From assembly GCA_037349105.1 (NCBI GenBank), contig JAYJMM010000097.1, forward strand, positions 1,550,001 through 1,614,000: 64,000 nt of DNA, written 5' to 3'. The position numbers were made by a program, and so were the translations under genes. Positions 37,894 to 51,000 of this stretch are shown in pieces; within the stretch, counting starts at the first letter, position 1; each line of letters starts with the position of its first letter. This stretch comes from Limnomonas spitsbergensis. Lineage: Eukaryota; Chlorophyta; Chlorophyceae; Chlamydomonadales. The notes under the pieces were generated by a model. That model saw only the letters and a program-made list of their open reading frames with translations. It ran no database searches and was not told the DNA's origin.

Positions 37894-38360
37894 GGCTTCA
37901 ATTGATTTGCAGACAAGGATCACGTGCACCCCTTGGCGCCAAGTTGTTGACAAGCCACGGAGCATAAGCAGGTAGGAAATAACATGGCAAGCGCCTCATG
38001 GTGGCGCATGGCTGCAACACGCATCAAGACGTCACCCCAAATTGAGTGACAAACAGCATTGGCCTCATGCACCGTCCTGACAGAGCTGCAAGCATCAGTT
38101 CACAGCATCACCCTTACCATGCGCAAATCATCGCACTCCGTGCCCCCCCCTTTCCTGTCATAGATTCTGACCATGTTGCGGCCTCCATTAAATAATCAAA
38201 TCAGGTGTGTCACAGCTCTCGGCTTTACCTGCTGCCTGTCGGTTTCTTTTGCTGTCTTGGAAAATTAACAACCCTTTCCGGCCGTGCGCACAGTCAGAGT
38301 TCAAGCTGAACACTTTCAAGTCACACCTCTACATGAAGGACACCAATTTGATCCCCAGAT
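37894..38360. other. no supported gene
   Basis: A weak plus-strand exon-like stretch (FKLNTFKSHLYMKD at about 38,300) follows a cacag acceptor-like site. It lacks a partner exon and I do not call it. Confidence 0.45.
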
Positions 38361-38361
38361 C

Positions 38362-38920
38362 TCGTAACTGCTGCTCAGCTCTTGTAACTGCTGTCCAGCT
38401 CTCAGAACTGCTGCTCAGCTCTTGTACCTGCTGTCCAGCTCTCATAACTGCTGCCCAGCTCTTTGTAACTACTGTCCAGCTCTCATAGCTGCTGCCCAGC
38501 TCTTGTAACTGCTGTCCAGCTCTCAGAACTGCTGCTCAGCACTTGTAACTGCTGTCCAGCTCTCATCACTGCTGCTCAGCTCTTGAAGCTGCTGTCCAGC
38601 TCTCATAACTGCTGCCCAGCTCTTGTAACTGCTGTCCAGCTCTCATCACTGCTGCCCAGCTCTCGTAACTGCTGTCCAGCTCTCATAACTGCTGCCCAGC
38701 TCTCGTAACTGCTGTCCAGCTCTTGTAACTGCTGCCCAGCTCTCGTAACTGTTGTCCAGCTCTTGTAACTGCTGTCCAGCTCTCGTAACTGCTGCCCAGC
38801 TCTCGTAACTGTTGTCCAGCTCTCGTAACTGCTGCCCAGCTCTCGTAACTGCTGCCCAGCTCTCGTAACTGCTGTCCAGCTCTGGTTACTGCTGCCCAGG
38901 TCTTAGTTCTACTGCTCCTG
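38362..38920. repeat. 20-bp minisatellite cagctctcgtaactgctgtc downstream of CDC50
   Basis: About 27 copies alternate tgtcc/tgccc and tcgtaa/tcataa/ttgtaa. The array ends about 140 bp below the stop codon of the CDC50 gene, so it is in the 3' UTR or 3' flank of that gene. Confidence 0.93.
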
Positions 38921-39058
38921 CTCCAGCCCAAAATGATGTGGGCCTAGCTCTCAGCCCTGCTGTGTAGCTCTTGTACATGCCGCTCAATCATCACACAACT
39001 GCTGCCCAGCTTTCACAACTGCTGCCCAGCCATCGCTGCTGAGCTCCAGCCTCAGCTA

Positions 39059-42000
39059 CTACTGGCCAGGCACCACGGCAGTCGCCTTGCGCAGCCGGCC
39101 CACGTCGGCGAACTTGCGAGGCCACACAACAGTGATGATCAAGTACACGATCGCGAGCACCAAGCTCAGGCCGCCGGTCACCAGGTAGGCGACGCCCAAC
39201 ACAATGGAGTTGCCCCCTAGCCAGTTGGTAGTGCTGAGCACGAGGCTCTTGCGGCCACCGAAGGAGTAGGTGTTGTACTGGTTGGTGACGTTGACCAGCA
39301 GGCGGTCGCCTGTCCGCAGCGTGATGTCACTCCACACACCCCACAGCTTGCGGAAGTGTTGCATGTGGGAGAGGCGCATCCAGGTCTGCAACACGAGGGG
39401 GTGGAGGAAACAAGGGCGCACCGTGGGGGGGGGGTCAGGTTTAAGATATCAGTTGCATGATCTTCTTTTACACACCGGTCACCGGTGCTGTCCACACCTC
39501 CTGTACAGTGCATTGGGCACCAAGAAAGCGCACTGATGGGTTGGGGGCTATTTTTCTGGGGTTCAATGTGTTTTCTTGCATTTGAAACTTAACATCGGGC
39601 AGGAGGCATTCGTTTTAAACAGGGATTTTTAGCGGTTTCCCTGATCTTAAGCAAATACAGATGTGTGAAGGGATTAACCTTCAACCCTGGCGCGAATGAA
39701 GGTGCCCGTCCTACGTTTAATCCTGCTTGATGCCTCTGGGACCCTCCCACTGTATCCTGGCCCTCCACCCTTCCATCCACCCTCCCACCGTATCCTGGCC
39801 CTCCCCCCCCTCCATCCACCCTCCCACCGTACCCTGACCCTCCACCCCTCCATCCACCCTCCCACCATACCCTGACCCTCCACCCCCTCCATCCACCCTC
39901 CCACCGTACCCTGACCCTCCATCCCTCCATCCACCCTCCCACCGTACCCTGACCCTCCACCCCCTCCATCCACCCTCCCACCGTACCCTGAACCTCCACC
40001 CCTCCATCCACCCTACCCTGACCCTCCACCCCCTCCATCCACCCTCCCACCGTACCCTGGCCGTCCACCCCACCTCCCACCGTACCCTGGCCGTCCACCC
40101 CTCCATCCACCCTCCCACCGTACCCTGACCCTCCACCCCTCCATCCACCCTCCCACCGTACCCTGGCCCTCCACCCCTCCATCCACCCTCCCACCGTACC
40201 CTGACCCTCCACCCCCTCCATCCACCCTCCCACCGTACCCTGACCCTCCACCCCTCCATCCACCCTCCCACCTTACCCTGACCCTCCACCCCCTCCATCC
40301 ACCCTCCCACCGTACCCTGGCCCTCCACCCCCCCTCCCACCGTACCCTGGCCGTCCACCCCTCCATCCACCCTCCCACCGTACCCTGGCCCTCCACCCCT
40401 CCATCCACCCTCCCACCGTACCCTGAACCTCCACCCCTCCATCCACCCTCCCACCTTACCCTGACCCTCCACCCCCTCCATCCACCCTCCCACCGTACCC
40501 TGGCCCTCCACCCCTCCTCCCACCGTACCCTGGCCCTCCACCCCTCCATCCACCCTCCCGCGCACACTCACCTGGAAGCGCTGGTCTTGCTGTAGTGACC
40601 CGGTGATGTTCCCCCCCCCCCCCCAGGAGGCCTGGTCCTGGGCAAAGTTACTGCAGGGCACAGGGTCACAGAGAAATGCCGGAAACTTGAGGTGTGTGTG
40701 GAGGGAGGGAGAAATAGGGAGGACTCACTCACTTTTATATCCATAGGGCCTTCAAAAGTACTTTGACAGAGGGAGGCAGAAGGCAAGGGACCCATTAAGG
40801 CCAAGAAAGTCATGACAGTAAGACAGGTAAGCAAGGGCTAATAAAGGCTTGAAAAAAACGACCGGCAAGGCAGGGAAATGACAAGTCTCTAACAAATATG
40901 TTTCAGGCCAGGCACTGCGTCGCACCACATCAAGATCAACCTCCGACCCAACCTTAGAAACCAGGGAGAAGCCCGAGCCACACAGCCAAGGAGTAAAGGA
41001 AGAACAGAGAGGACAGACCAAAAAAGCAAACCAGGCCAGACAGCAGCCAGACGCAGGGAGCAGGGCGGCAAAACAGGGAAACATGGATGATAGGGAAGCC
41101 TAGGATCAAGCCTAGGATCAATCACGGCTGAAATGGCCATTCAAATAGGGAAGCCTAGGATCAAGCACGGCTGAAAACGACCATGCAAATAGGGAAGCCT
41201 AGGATCAAGCACGGCTGAAAACGACCATGCAAATAGGGAAACCTAGGATCAAGCCTAGGATCAATCACGGCTGAAATGGCCATTCAGATAGGGAAGCCTA
41301 GGATCAAGCACGGCTGAAAACAACCATGCAAATAGGGAAGCCTAGGATCAAGCACGGCTGAAAACGACCATGCAAATAGGGAAGCCTAGGATCAAGCACG
41401 GCTGAAAACGACCATGCAAATAGGAAAGCCTAGGATCAAGCACGGCTGAAAACAACCATGCAAATAGGGAAGCCTAGGATCAAGCACGGCTGAAAACGAC
41501 CATGTAAATAGGGAAGCCTAGGATCAAGCACGGCTGAAAACGACCATGCAAATAAGGAAGCCTAGGATCAAGCACGGCTGAAAACGACCATGCAAGTAGG
41601 GAAGCCTAGGATCAAGCAAGGCTGAAAACAACCATGCAAATAGGGAAGCCTAGGATCAAGCACGGCTGAAAACGGCCATTCAAATAGGGAAGCCTAGGAT
41701 CAAGCATAGGATCAATCACGGCTGAAATGGCCATTCAGATAGGGAAGCCTAGGATCAACCACGGCTTAAAACAACCATGCAAATAGGGAAGCCTAGGATC
41801 AAGCACGGCTGAAAACGACCATGCAAATAGGGAAGCCTAGGATCAAGCACGGCTGAAAACGACCATGCAAATAGGGAAGCCTAGGATCAAGCACGGCTGA
41901 AAACGACCATGCAAATAGGGAAGCCTAGGATCAAGCACGGCTGAAAAGGACCATGCAAATAGGGAAGCCTAGGATCAAGCACGGCTGAAAACGACCATGC

Positions 42001-45000
42001 AAATAGGGAAGCCTAGGATCAAGCATGGCTGAAAACGACCATGCGAATAGAGAGCCTAGGATCAAGCACGGCTAAAATGGCCATGCAAATAGGGAAGCCT
42101 AGGATCAAGCACAGCTGAAAACAACCATGCAAATAGGGAAGCCTAGGATCAAGCACGGCTGAAAACGACCATGCAAATAGGGAAGCCTAGGATCAAGCAC
42201 GGCTGAAAACAACCATGCAAATAGGGAAGCCTAGGATCAAGCACGGCTGAAAACGACCATGCAAATAGGGAAGCCTAGGATCAAGCACGGCTGAAAACGA
42301 CCATGCAAATAGGGAAGCCTAGGATCAAGCACGGCTGAAAACAACCATGCAAATAGGGAAGCCTAGGATCAAGCACGGCTGAAAACGACCATGCAAATAG
42401 GGAAGCCTAGGATCAAGCACGGCTGAAAAGGACCATGCAAATAGGGAAGCCTAGGATCAAGCACGGCTGAAAACGACCATGCGAATAGGGAAGCCTAGGA
42501 TCAAGCACGGCTGAAAACAACCATGCAAATAGGGAAGCCTAGGATCAAGCACGGCTGAAAACGACCATGCAAATAGGGAAGCCTAGGATCAAGCACGGCT
42601 GAAAACGACCATGCAAATAGGGAAGCCTAGGATCAAGCACGGCTGAAAACGACCATGCAAATAGGGAAGCCTAGGATCAAGCACGGCTGAAAACGACCAT
42701 GCAAATAGGGAAGCCTAGGATCAAGCACGGCTGAAAACGACCATGCAAATAGGGAAGCCTAGGATCAAGCACGGCTGAAAACGACCATGCAAATAGGGAA
42801 GCCTAGGATCAAGCACGGCTGAAAACAACCATGCAGATAGGGAAGCCTAGGATCAAGCACGGCTGAAAACAACCATGCAAATAGGGAAGCCTAGGATCAA
42901 GCACGGCTGAAAACGACCATGCAAATAGGGAAGCCTAGGATCAAGCACGGCTGAAAAGGACCATGCAAATAGGGAAGCCTAAGATCAAGCACGGCTGAAA
43001 ACGACCATGCAAATAGGGAAGCCTAGGATCAAGCACGGCTGAAAACAACCATGCAAATAGGGAAGCCTAGGATCAAGCACGGCTGAAAACGACCATGCAA
43101 ATAGGGAAGCCTAGGATCAAGCACGGCTGAAAAGGACCATGCAAATAGGGAAGCCTAGGATCAAGCACGGCTGAAAACAACCATGCAAATAGGGAAGCCT
43201 AGGATCAAGCACGGCTGAAAACGACCATGCAAATAGGGAAGCCTAGGATCAAGCACGGCTGAAAACGACCATGCAAATAGGGAAGCCTAGGATCAAGCAC
43301 GGCTGAAAACAACCATGCAAATAGGGAAGCCTAGGATCAAGCACGGCTGAAAACAACCATGCAAATAGGGAAGCCTAGGATCAAGCACGGCTGAAAACGA
43401 CCATGCAAATAGGGAAGCCTAGGATCAAGCACGGCTGAAAAGGACCATGCAAATAGGGAAGCCTAGGATCAAGCACGGCTGAAAACGACCATGCAAATAG
43501 GGAAGCCTAGGATCAAGCACGGCTGAAAACAACCATGCAAATAGGGAAGCCTAGGATCAAGCACGGCTGAAAACGACCATGCAAATAGGGAAGCCTAGGA
43601 TCAAGCACGGCTGAAAAGGACCATGCAAATAGGGAAGCCTAGGATCAAGCACGGCTGAAAACGACCATGCAAATAGGGAAGCCTAGGATCAAGCACGGCT
43701 GAAAACGACCATGCAAATAAGGAAGCCTAGGATCAAGCACGGCTGAAAACGACCATGCAAGTAGGGAAGCCTAGGATCAAGCACGGCTGAAAACAACCAT
43801 GCAAATAGGGAAGCCTAGGATCAAGCACGGCTGAAAACAACCATGCAAATAGGGAAGCCTAGGATCAAGCACGGCTGAAAACAACCATGCAAATAGGGAA
43901 GCCTAGGATCAAGCACGGCTGAAAACGACCATGCAAATAGGGAAGCCTAGGATCAAGCACGGCTGAAAACGACCATGCAAATAGGGAAGCCTAGGATCAA
44001 GCACGGCTGAAAACGACCATGCAAATAGGGAAGCCTAGGATCAAGCATGGCTGAAAACGACCATGCGAATAGAGAGCCTAGGATCAAGCACGGCTAAAAT
44101 GGCCATGCAAATAGGGAAGCCTAGGATCAAGCACAGCTGAAAACAACCATGCAAATAGGGAAGCCTAGGATCAAGCACGGCTGAAAACGACCATGCAAAT
44201 AGGGAAGCCTAGGATCAAGCACGGCTGAAAACAACCATGCAAATAGGGAAGCCTAGGATCAAGCACGGCTGAAAACGACCATGCAAATAGGGAAGCCTAG
44301 GATCAAGCACGGCTGAAAACGACCATGCAAATAGGGAAGCCTAGGATCAAGCACGGCTGAAAACAACCATGCAAATAGGGAAGCCTAGGATCAAGCACGG
44401 CTGAAAACGACCATGCAAATAGGGAAGCCTAGGATCAAGCACGGCTGAAAAGGACCATGCAAATAGGGAAGCCTAGGATCAAGCACGGCTGAAAACGACC
44501 ATGCGAATAGGGAAGCCTAGGATCAAGCACGGCTGAAAACAACCATGCAAATAGGGAAGCCTAGGATCAAGCACGGCTGAAAACGACCATGCAAATAGGG
44601 AAGCCTAGGATCAAGCACGGCTGAAAACGACCATGCAAATAGGGAAGCCTAGGATCAAGCACGGCTGAAAACGACCATGCAAATAGGGAAGCCTAGGATC
44701 AAGCACGGCTGAAAACAACCATGCAAATAGGGAAGCCTAGGATCAAGCACGGCTGAAAACGACCATGCAAATAGGGAAGCCTAGGATCAAGCACGGCTGA
44801 AAACGACCATGCAAATAGGGAAGCCTAGGATCAAGCACGGCTGAAAACAACCATGCAAATAGGGAAGCCTAGGATCAAGCACGGCTGAAAACGACCATGC
44901 AAATAGGGAAGCCTAGGATCAAGCACGGCTGAAAAGGACCATGCAAATAGGGAAGCCTAGGATCAAGCACGGCTGAAAACGACCATGCGAATAGGGAAGC

Positions 45001-48000
45001 CTAGGATCAAGCACGGCTGAAAACAACCATGCAAATAGGGAAGCCTAGGATCAAGCACGGCTGAAAACGACCATGCAAATAGGGAAGCCTAGGATCAAGC
45101 ACGGCTGAAAACGACCATGCAAATAGGGAAGCCTAGGATCAAGCACGGCTGAAAACGACCATGCAAATAGGGAAGCCTAGGATCAAGCACGGCTGAAAAC
45201 GACCATGCAAATAGGGAAGCCTAGGATCAAGCACGGCTGAAAACGACCATGCAAATAGGGAAGCCTAGGATCAAGCACGGCTGAAAACGACCATGCAAAT
45301 AGGGAAGCCTAGGATCAAGCACGGCTGAAAACAACCATGCAAATAGGGAATGCAAATAGGGAAGCCTAGGATCAAGCACGGCTGAAAACAACCATGCAAA
45401 TAGGGAAGCCTAGGATCAAGCACGGCTGAAAACGACCATGCAAATAGGGAAGCCTAGGATCAAGCACGGCTGAAAAGGACCATGCAAATAGGGAAGCCTA
45501 GGATCAAGCACGGCTGAAAACGACCATGCGAATAGGGAAGCCTAGGATCAAGCACGGCTGAAAACAACCATGCAAATAGGGAAGCCTAGGATCAAGCACG
45601 GCTGAAAACGACCATGCAAATAGGGAAGCCTAGGATCAAGCACGGCTGAAAAGGACCATGCAAATAGGGAAGCCTAGGATCAAGCACGGCTGAAAACGAC
45701 CATGCAAATAGGGAAGCCTAGGATCAAGCACGGCTGAAAACAACCATGCAAATAGGGAAGCCTAGGATCAAGCACGGCTGAAAACGACCATGCAAATAGG
45801 GAAGCCTAGGATCAAGCACGGCTGAAAACGACCATGCAAATAGGGAAGCCTAGGATCAAGCACGGCTGAAAAGGACCATGCAAATAGGGAAGCCTAGGAT
45901 CAAGCACGGCTGAAAACAACCATGCAAATAGGGAAGCCTAGGATCAAGCACGGCTGAAAACGACCATGCAAATAGGGAAGCCTAGGATCAAGCACGGCTG
46001 AAAACGACCATGCAAATAGGGAAGCCTAGGATCAAGCACGGCTGAAAACGACCATGCAAATAAGGAAGCCTAGGATCAAGCACGGCTGAAAACGACCATG
46101 CAAGTAGGGAAGCCTAGGATCAAGCACGGCTGAAAACAACCATGCAAATAGGGAAGCCTAGGATCAAGCACGGCTGAAAACGGCCATTCAAATAGGGAAG
46201 CCTAGGATCAAGCCTAGGATCAATCACGGCTGAAATGGCCATTCAGATAGGGAAGCCTAGGATTAACCACGGCTGAAAACGACCATGCAAAAAGGGAAGC
46301 CTAGGATCAAGCACGGCTGAAAACGACCATGCAAATAGGGAAGCCTAGGATCAAGCACGGCTGAAAACGACCATGCAAATAGGGAAGCCTAGGATCAAGC
46401 ACGGCTGAAAACAACCATGCAAATAGGGAAGCCTAGGATCAAGCACGGCTGAAAACGACCATGCAAATAGGGAAGCCTAGGATCAAGCACGGCTGAAAAG
46501 GACCATGCAAATAGGGAAGCCTAGGATCAAGCACGGCTGAAAACGACCATGCGAATAGGGAAGCCTAGGATCAAGCACGGCTGAAAACAACCATGCAAAT
46601 TGGGAAGCCTAGGATCAAGCACGGCTGAAAACGACCATGCAAATAGGGAAGCCTAGGATCAAGCACGGCTGAAAACGACCATGCAAATAGGGAAGCCTAG
46701 GATCAAGCACGGCTGAAAACGACCATGCAAATAGGGAAGCCTAGGATCAAGCACGGCTGAAAACGACCATGCAAATAGGGAAGCCTAGGATCAAGCACGG
46801 CTGAAAACGACCATGCAAATAGGGAAGCCTAGGATCAAGCACGGCTGAAAACGACCATGCAAATAGGGAAGCCTAGGATCAAGCACGGCTGAAAACGACC
46901 ATGCAAATAGGGAAGCCTAGGATCAAGCACGGCTGAAAACAACCATGCAAATAGGGAAGCCTAGGATCAAGCACGGCTGAAAACAACCATGCAAATAGGG
47001 AAGCCTAGGATCAAGCACGGCTTAAAACAACCATGCAAATAGGGAAGCCTAGGATCAAGCACGGCTGAAAACGACCATGCAAATAGGGAAGCCTAGGATC
47101 AAGCACGGCTGAAAACGACCATGCGAATAGGGAAGCCTAGGATCAAGCACGGCTGAAAACGACCATGCGAATAGGGAAGCCTAGGATCAAGCACGGCTGA
47201 AAACGACCATGCAAATAGGGAAGCCTAGGATCAAGCATGGCTGAAAACGACCATGCAAATAGGGAAGCCTAGGATCAAGCACGGCTGAAAACGACCATGC
47301 AAATAGGGAAGCCTAGGATCAAGCACGGCTGAAAACGACCATGCAAATAGGGAAGCCTAGGATCAAGCACGGCTGAAAACGACCATGCAAATAGGGAAGC
47401 CTAGGATCAAGCACGGCTGAAAACGACCATGCAAATAGGGAAGCCTAGGATCAAGCACGGCTGAAAACGACCATGCAAATAGGGAAGCCTAGGATCAAGC
47501 ACGGCTGAAAACAACCATGCAAATAGGGAAGCCTAGGATCAAGCACGGCTGAAAACAACCATGCAAATAGGGAAGCCTAGGATCAAGCACGGCTGAAAAC
47601 GACCATGCAAATAGGGAAGCCTAGGATCAAGCACGGCTGAAAACGACCATGCAAATAGGGAAGCCTAGGATCAAGCACGGCTGAAAACGACCATGCAAAT
47701 AAGGAAGCCTAGGATCAAGCACGGCTGAAAACGACCATGCAAGTAGGGAAGCCTAGGATCAAGCACGGCTGAAAACAACCATGCAAATAGGGAAGCCTAG
47801 GATCAAGCACGGCTGAAAACGGCCATTCAAATAGGGAAGCCTAGGATCAAGCCTAGGATCAATCACGGCTGAAATGGCCATTCAGATAGGGAAGCCTAGG
47901 ATCAACCACGGCTTAAAACAACCATGCAAATAGGGAAGCCTAGGATCAAGCACGGCTGAAAACAACCATGCAAATAGGGAAGCCTAGGATCAAGCACGGC

Positions 48001-51000
48001 TGAAAACGACCATGCAAATAGGGAAGCCTAGGATCAAGCACGGCTGAAAACGACCATGCAAATAGGGAAGCCTAGGATCAAGCACGGCTGAAAACGACCA
48101 TGCAAATAGGGAAGCCTAGGATCAAGCACGGCTGAAAACGACCATGCAAATAGGGAAGCCTAGGATCAAGCATGGCTGAAAACGACCATGCGAATAGAGA
48201 GCCTAGGATCAAGCACGGCTAAAATGGCCATGCAAATAGGGAAGCCTAGGATCAAGCACAGCTGAAAACAACCATGCAAATTGGGAAGCCTAGGATCAAG
48301 CACGGCTGAAAACGACCATGCAAATAGGGAAGCCTAGGATCAAGCACGGCTGAAAACGACCATGCAAATAGGGAAGCCTAGGATCAAGCACGGCTGAAAA
48401 CGACCATGCAAATAGGGAAGCCTAGGATCAAGCACGGCTGAAAACAACCATGCAAATAGGGAAGCCTAGGATCAAGCACGGCTGAAAACGACCATGCAAA
48501 TAGGGAAGCCTAGGATCAAGCACGGCTGAAAACGACCATGCAAATAGGGAAGCCTAGGATCAAGCACGGCTGAAAACGACCATGCAAATAGGGAAGCCTA
48601 GGATCAAGCACGGCTGAAAACGACCATGCAAATAGGGAAGCCTAGGATCAAGCACGGCTGAAAACGACCATGCAAATAGGGAAGCCTAGGATCAAGCACG
48701 GCTGAAAACGACCATGCAAATAGGGAAGCCTAGGATCAAGCACGGCTGAAAACAACCATGCAAATAGGGAAGCCTAGGATCAAGCACGGCTGAAAACGAC
48801 CATGCGAATAGGGAAGCCTAGGATCAAGCACGGCTGAAAACGACCATGCAAATAGGGAAGCCTAGGATCAAGCATGGCTGAAAACGACCATGCAAATAGG
48901 GAAGCCTAGGATCAAGCACGGCTGAAAACGGCCATGCAATTATCTACAAGCCCATGGTAGTAGCAGCAGCAGTAGCAGCAGCAGTTGCAGCTTAGGCACG
49001 TGCATGGCAGCAGCAGCAGCATGGGTGCGCATGGCAATTCATGGATAGTCCAAGCTACATGTGGCCCTGTGCATGTCCCCCACTCCCGACGTGCAAGGCA
49101 GCAGCAGCAGCATAGGTACGCATGGGGCAATTCATGGATAGCCCAAGCTTCATGAGGCCCTCTGCATGTCACCCACTCCCGACGTGGCCTTGACTTACGA
49201 TGGGTAGTAGTTGGCAAAGCGGTACTGTATATCTGACTTGAACGACACGCTGTCAGCAGATATTGTGGCGGGCTGAAGCACACCGGAATTGCGTGGCGCA
49301 TGGACCACCTGCGGATGATGGATGGGGAGGAGGGGGCCAAGGGGGTCATGTCTGGGTTGAGGGTGTGGAGGGTTATGTCTGGGGTGGGAGGGTTATGTCT
49401 GGGGTGGGGGGGTCATGTCTGGGTGGAGAGGATAGAGGGGTCAAGGGGGTGGAGGGGGCCAAGGGCCATGCCTGGGTGGAGAGGATAGAGGGGTCCAGGG
49501 GGTGGAGGGGGCCAAGGGCCATGCCTGGGTGGAGAGGATAGAGGGGTCAAGGGGGTGGAGGGGGCCAAGGGCTATGCCTGGGTGGAGAGGATAGAGGGGT
49601 CAAGGGGGTGGAGGGGGCCAAGGGCCATGCCTGGGTGGAGAGGATAGAGGGGTCAAGGGGGTGGAGGGGGCCAAGGGCCATGCCTGGGTGGAGAGGATAG
49701 AGGGGTCTAGGGGGTGGAGGGGGCCAAGGGCTATGCCTGGGTGGAGAGGATAGAGGGGTCAAGGGGGTGGAGGGGGCCAAGGGCTATGCCTGGGTGGAGA
49801 GGATAGAGGGGTCAAGGGGGTGGAGGGGGCCAAGGGCCATGCCTGGGTGGAGAGGATAGAGGGGTCAAGGGGGTGGAGGGGGCCAAGGGCCATGCCTGGG
49901 TGGAGAGGATAGAGGGGTCAAGGGGGTGGAGGGGGCCAAGGGCTATGCCTGGGTGGAGAGGATAGAGGGGTCAAGGGGGTGGAGGGGGCCAAGGGCCATG
50001 CCTGGGTGGAGAGGATAGAGGGGTCAAGGGGGTGGAGGGGGCCAAGGGCCATGCCTGGGTGGAGAGGATAGAGGGGTCAAGGGGGTGGAGGGGGCCAAGG
50101 GCCATGCCTGGGTGGAGAGGATAGAGGGGTCAAGGGGATGGAGGGGGCCAAGGGCTATGCCTGGGTGGAGAGGATAGAGGGGTCAAGGGGGTGGAGGGGG
50201 CCAAGGGCCATGCCTGGGTGGAGAGGATAGAGGGGTCAAGGGGGTGGAGGGGGCCAAGGGCTATGCCTGGGTGGAGAGGATAGAGGGGTCAAGGGGGTGG
50301 AGGGGGCCAAGGGCCATGCCTGGGTGGAGAGGATAGAGGGGTCAAGGGGGTGGAGGGGGCCAAGGGCTATGCCTGGGTGGAGAGGATAGAGGGGTCAAGG
50401 GGGTGGAGGGGGCCAAGGGCTATGCCTGGGTGGAGAGGATAGAGGGGTCAAGGGGGTGGAGGGGGCCAAGGGCCATGCCTGGGTGGAGAGGATAGAGGGG
50501 TCAAGGGGGTGGAGGGGGCCAAGGGCCATGCCTGGGTGGAGAGGATAGAGGGGTCAAGGGGGTGGAGGGGGCCAAGGGCTATGCCTGGGTGGAGAGGATA
50601 GAGGGGTCAAGGGGGTGAAGGGGGCCAAGGGCCATGCCTGGGTGGAGAGGATAGAGGGGTCAAGGGGGTGGAGGGGGCCAAGGGCCATGCCTGGGTGGAG
50701 AGGATAGAGGGGTCAAGGGGGTGGAGGGGGCCAAGGGCCATGCCTGGGTGGAGAGGATAGAGGGGTCAAGGGGGTGGAGGGGGCCAAGGGCCATGCCTGG
50801 GTGGAGAGGATAGAGGGGTCAAGGGGGTGGAGGGGGCCAAGGGCTATGCCTGGGTGGAGAGGATAGAGGGGTCAAGGGGGTGGAGGGGGCCAAGGGCTAT
50901 GCCTGGGTGGAGAGGATAGAGGGGTCAAGGGGGTGGAGGGGGCCAAGGGCCATGCCTGGGTGGAGAGGATAGAGGGGTCAAGGGGGTGGAGGGGGCCAAG

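Noticed and set aside
39589..40661. Gly/Trp/Arg-rich minus-strand frames of up to 314 codons
   Set aside because: They are made by the 38-bp intron array, and the longest merely includes the genuine CDC50 exon 8 in passing. Exon 8 and exon 9 splice in phase across the array.
41088..48939. CRISPR-like regular array
   Set aside because: Units are contiguous 44-bp repeats without unique spacers, in a eukaryotic intron, with no cas genes.
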